A DNA stretch of 10,156 nucleotides from the NCBI GenBank assembly GCA_003448835.1, contig DLXM01000246.1, forward strand, positions 1-10,156, read 5' to 3'. Made by a program: the position numbers and the translations under genes. Origin of the DNA: Bacteroidota bacterium (GTDB lineage Bacteria; Bacteroidota; Rhodothermia; Balneolales; HLUCCA01). Positions 7,416 through 10,156 of the stretch are shown here, one piece after another. The notes beneath the pieces are model-generated. The model ran no database searches. It worked only from the letters and a program-made list of their open reading frames with translations, and was not told the DNA's origin. Every line of letters begins with the position of its first letter. Position 1 is the first letter of the stretch.

Positions 7416-9956
7416 TTAGACTCCACTTGCGAGATGACGTGCATCCAGTGATACCTGATGAAATCCTCGTCGGTATAAATTATCAGGTGTGAGGCTGGTG
7501 ACCAACCTACCCATCATATCAAAAACATCAATATTGACGAACCCGTCTTCTGCTACACTAAATTCGAATGTCGTTGAATTATTAAATGGATTAGGATAGT
7601 TCTGAGCTAATCGGAATTCAGGCTCAACAACTTCAACAATAAACTCAATTGGATCTGTATATCCGGCATAGTTCGCAGCTCTAACAGTATAAGTACCGGC
7701 ATCATCCTCTCCTACTTCTTCGATAAATAAACGTGGATTGGTTCCCGACTGAAATAATACCCCATTTTTAGTCCAAATATAGTATGGAGCAGGAGTCCCG
7801 GTTGCTGCAACATTCACCTCAAGTGATGATCCAAACATAGTTTCATATGTTTGATCTGGCAGCGATGTAAATAATGGAATTTCAAGTGCACCTTCGTAAA
7901 GTCCTGTGACTTGTACATCAATCAGATAATTATTACTGGATGACCATCTGGCCCAGGTTCCGGTCGCCGGGCTGGTTTGTAGATAAATACGCCCACGAGT
8001 CGGGTAATAATCCGGATCATTGGTGTCTGATGAACCTGCATCAATTAAAAATTCGAGACGGGCATCGGGAGATTCACTCACGACTTCAAATACAACCCAG
8101 TATTCCTGCCCTTTTTGCACGTTCCACTGCTGACCATCCAATAAAATCACATTTGCACCCGGACTCAGGTTTCGAATGTCTGTGGTGGTTTGTTTGAGCA
8201 TTATACCAGGGACTAATCGCGGCAATCCATTATCATTTTCAACCCCATTTTGAACCGAAGTGTGCAATGATACCATAAGATCGCCACTTCCCTGCACAGC
8301 TCGGGCATTACCACTCACAGCGAAAGTAATTTGATTCAGGAGTCCGGTAATAGTAGAATTAAATCGGGTTGCATATCTTCGGATTCCACTTCTGGCAGGG
8401 TCTGTGGGTTCACCCGGTAATTCTGCATAAAAAGCAGAATTTTGATAGTAGCCTATTGTTTCTTTTTCAACAGGCAACGGATTCCAATTTGCTGAGTACT
8501 CATAGTTACTAGCGCCTTCGTTTAACTCGGTAGCCCCAGTTATGCCATTTTTCATAGAAAGCAGCGTAACCGATTCGTATTCGCCGGATAATGTGACAGA
8601 TCCCGAACTCAATTCATAAATATCATAAGCAGAACTGTTAAGTACTTTACCAACAACTCTGTGCTTGATTTGATCGGGGGATGTAACCGAAATATTGAAA
8701 TCCTCAACCCCTGTCCATTGTACGACATCAGCCCCACCATATGTAACCGATCCGGTATTGCTCACATCCACCATATAAGAAGCATACTCCTGGGATATAC
8801 CCGTTGTTCGAAGTGATCTTCTGGCGGGTGAATTATATGCATAATCACCATTCGCAACATTCGGATTATTGATCAGGTTTGCAGTATGAAAATCCAGCAG
8901 GAGCTCCTCGAAAGTGATTCCGGATCCTTGTAAGGCATGGTTGTAAGCGTTTTTTCCATTTGCTCTGGAGTTAGTAATTGACCCGGTAGCTTCCGGACCT
9001 ACTCTCTCAGCGATATACCCATGAAATAAACCAGCCCGAGCATAATCAAACAGAACTGCTGCTACACCTGGTCTCCAGGTAAACAATTGTCGATTTACTT
9101 CCTCAGGTGTTTGTAGGTTAGATGGTGCACGTGGAATAAATCCGTTCATCGACTCAGCCCATTCAGATTGTCCTTCGTTCAGAAAAGTTTGTAACGATGC
9201 GTAATTCGCATGAATAAGGTGTTGATCCTCATGAGCCAGGGTTCTAAGCGCTGATTGAATCGAAATTTGCCTGTCCGGATTGTAGATCGTCGAAGTATTG
9301 ATATAAATGATGTCTGCTTTATTGCTATTTGAATTTGTCAGGCTCAAATTCACTGGAGCGAAGTATCCGGCGGTGGTAAGTCCCTCATCGTTTTCAGGGA
9401 TATGGGTCAAAAGGACAGTAAGCATACCGGTACCATCAACATTAGGAGCAAAACCGAATATACTACGGTTATTTATGATAATCCCCTCATCCGGATTGTA
9501 TGAATTGGATGGTGTTTCAACTTCTAAAAACCTGAGCATTTCAGTTATTTTATCATCTGAAACTTTATTCGGAGCGTATTCAGTTCGTTCAACCCAGATA
9601 AAAGTTTTCACGCCAATTGCACGTAGTTCAAATTCCAGAAAATCATAAGATTCGGTTTCGAAGTTTCGTGCATAGAAATTTTTACGATCACCAATAGATT
9701 GAGCGATTTCCTGATCCATTATTTGTTGCCATCCGGGTCGACCTGCCTCATTCCATCTTTTAAATTCTTCTTGGGCTTGAATTCCTTCGGGAGTATCCAG
9801 TAATTGAATAGTAGTACAATAACCAAATTGATGAGCATGATCAGCGTGTAAATCTTTTGCTTGACTTGTAACCGGATTTTTGGGTTCAATGACCTGAGCG
9901 AAGGATTGAATGGCTCCAAGACATAGAATTACAACAAGTAGAAAGTATTTCTTCAT
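7416..9956 (-). CDS. Secreted gluzincin-like zinc metalloprotease with Ig-like domain and interrupted T9SS sorting domain
   Basis: The 846-residue product starts with a Sec signal peptide (MKKYFLLVVILCLGAIQSFA, cleavage probably before Gln21). A zinc-protease motif follows: LAHEDQHLIHA (His242, Glu243, His246), then FLNEGQSEWAE, whose NExxSE form supplies a likely third ligand, Glu261, 15 residues after His246. Residues about 516-690 look like a beta-sandwich region that I cannot name. Residues about 691-779 are Ig-like, with PYYIWTKNG and DDAGTYTVRAANYAG, where the usual cysteine is a threonine. Residues 781-846 are a T9SS type-A sorting domain (LAQNYPNPFN, VFDMMGRLV) that stops at ASGV because of an in-frame TAA. 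It is probably exported to the surface or medium to degrade protein, but loss of the final strand should impair T9SS recognition. Start at 9956 is fixed by the signal peptide. The substrate and exact peptidase family are unknown. Confidence 0.82.
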   Translation of the reverse strand: MKKYFLLVVILCLGAIQSFAQVIEPKNPVTSQAKDLHADHAHQFGYCTTIQLLDTPEGIQAQEEFKRWNEAGRPGWQQIMDQEIAQSIGDRKNFYARNFETESYDFLEFELRAIGVKTFIWVERTEYAPNKVSDDKITEMLRFLEVETPSNSYNPDEGIIINNRSIFGFAPNVDGTGMLTVLLTHIPENDEGLTTAGYFAPVNLSLTNSNSNKADIIYINTSTIYNPDRQISIQSALRTLAHEDQHLIHANYASLQTFLNEGQSEWAESMNGFIPRAPSNLQTPEEVNRQLFTWRPGVAAVLFDYARAGLFHGYIAERVGPEATGSITNSRANGKNAYNHALQGSGITFEELLLDFHTANLINNPNVANGDYAYNSPARRSLRTTGISQEYASYMVDVSNTGSVTYGGADVVQWTGVEDFNISVTSPDQIKHRVVGKVLNSSAYDIYELSSGSVTLSGEYESVTLLSMKNGITGATELNEGASNYEYSANWNPLPVEKETIGYYQNSAFYAELPGEPTDPARSGIRRYATRFNSTITGLLNQITFAVSGNARAVQGSGDLMVSLHTSVQNGVENDNGLPRLVPGIMLKQTTTDIRNLSPGANVILLDGQQWNVQKGQEYWVVFEVVSESPDARLEFLIDAGSSDTNDPDYYPTRGRIYLQTSPATGTWARWSSSNNYLIDVQVTGLYEGALEIPLFTSLPDQTYETMFGSSLEVNVAATGTPAPYYIWTKNGVLFQSGTNPRLFIEEVGEDDAGTYTVRAANYAGYTDPIEFIVEVVEPEFRLAQNYPNPFNNSTTFEFSVAEDGFVNIDVFDMMGRLVTSLTPDNLYRRGFHQVSLDARHLASGV

Positions 9957-10084
9957 TTGTGAGACTTTATAAAGGTTCAGAGAGATAAAATCTAAACGAA
10001 CGAGCTTGGCAAATAATTTCCGAACGAATAGGTTTTTTCGAATTTATGAGTCCAAGTTAAACTTTTTTGTTCGATCTATTGACA
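9957..10084 (-). promoter_or_regulatory. Upstream region of the metalloprotease gene
   Basis: This 128-base gap separates the tRNA terminator from the protease ATG, so a promoter for the protease is expected here. I see TTTG and a TAGATTTT stretch on the minus strand, but only 15 bases apart, short for the Bacteroidota -33/-7 arrangement. No Shine-Dalgarno precedes the ATG. The presence of a promoter is inferred from the layout. Confidence 0.35.
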
Positions 10085-10124
10085 TAAAAAAGAAAAGGCC
10101 TGCAAGTGTTAAACTTACAAGCCT
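10085..10124 (-). terminator. Intrinsic terminator of the tRNA transcript
   Basis: On the minus strand AGGCTTGTAAG (10124-10114) pairs with CTTGCAGGCCT (10106-10096): 11 bp with two G-U pairs and a 7-base loop. TTTTCTTTTT follows. It begins 5 bases after the tRNA 3' end and should isolate the tRNA from the downstream protease gene. Confidence 0.85.
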
Positions 10125-10129
10125 CTTAG

Positions 10130-10156
10130 TGGCGGGGACAGGATTCGAACCTGCGA
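10130..10156 (-). tRNA. tRNA gene, 3' end only (T arm and acceptor strand)
   Basis: The minus strand reads a T arm, GCAGG-TTCGAAT-CCTGT (10154-10138), whose loop carries the invariant TTCGA core. The acceptor strand CCCCGCC (10137-10131) and discriminator A (10130) follow. CCA is not encoded. The anticodon lies outside the window. The TC-GCAGG...CCCCGC pattern resembles initiator tRNA-Met, where position 72 does not pair with C1, but this is only a guess. Confidence 0.88.

Noticed and set aside
7410..7421. A 6-base insertion or duplication (AGTCTA beside AGTATA) as cause of the premature stop in the sorting domain
   Set aside because: A single substitution turning TAT/TAC into TAA restores the exact SGVYVYHMEF motif, which is simpler and fits the family better than removing six bases.
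9307..9648. Plus-strand open frame of 113 codons
   Set aside because: It is antisense to the metalloprotease coding region and looks like chance read-through in a well-supported gene.
10096..10124. Inverted repeat beside the tRNA as an attachment site or repeat element
   Set aside because: It is a stem-loop followed by a T-rich run directly after the tRNA 3' end, so an intrinsic terminator explains it. No integrase is in view.

Overview
The window looks like chromosome of an FCB-group bacterium. The large secreted protein carries a type IX secretion (T9SS) type-A C-terminal sorting domain with a NYPNPFN signature, a form I associate with Balneolota, Rhodothermota, Ignavibacteriota and other Bacteroidota relatives. 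Nearly all starts lack a Shine-Dalgarno sequence, which is also usual in this group, and the DNA is moderately AT-rich. I cannot name a species. I see no mobile element, CRISPR array or phage gene.

Positions 1-5296 (minus strand) hold a very tight six-gene operon. In transcription order it encodes a sodium:solute symporter (SSS), a GNAT acetyltransferase, an alanine/ornithine-racemase-family PLP enzyme, an M23-fold metallopeptidase with no signal peptide, an M20D amidohydrolase, and a stand-alone alanine racemase cut off by the window edge. Gaps are 9, 8, 3 and 14 bases, and the last junction is an ATGA overlap. The set implies uptake of a small substrate followed by cytoplasmic amide cleavage, N-acetylation and racemisation of amino acids. 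The exact substrate is not evident. This is the most interesting part of the window.

Positions 5297-5492 are a divergent intergenic region with a short direct repeat on the operon side. Positions 5493-7238 (plus) encode a complete phosphoglucomutase/phosphomannomutase. A perfect hairpin with U-tracts on both sides then serves as a terminator between two convergent genes.

Positions 7335-9956 (minus) encode a secreted zinc-metalloprotease-like protein: signal peptide, HExxH plus NExxSE motif, beta-rich region, Ig-like domain and T9SS sorting domain. The sorting domain is interrupted by an in-frame TAA exactly at the conserved tyrosine of its SGVY motif. The rest of the domain continues in the same frame to a normal end, so a single substitution explains the break.

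Positions 10085-10156 hold the 3' end of a tRNA gene on the minus strand, followed by its intrinsic terminator.
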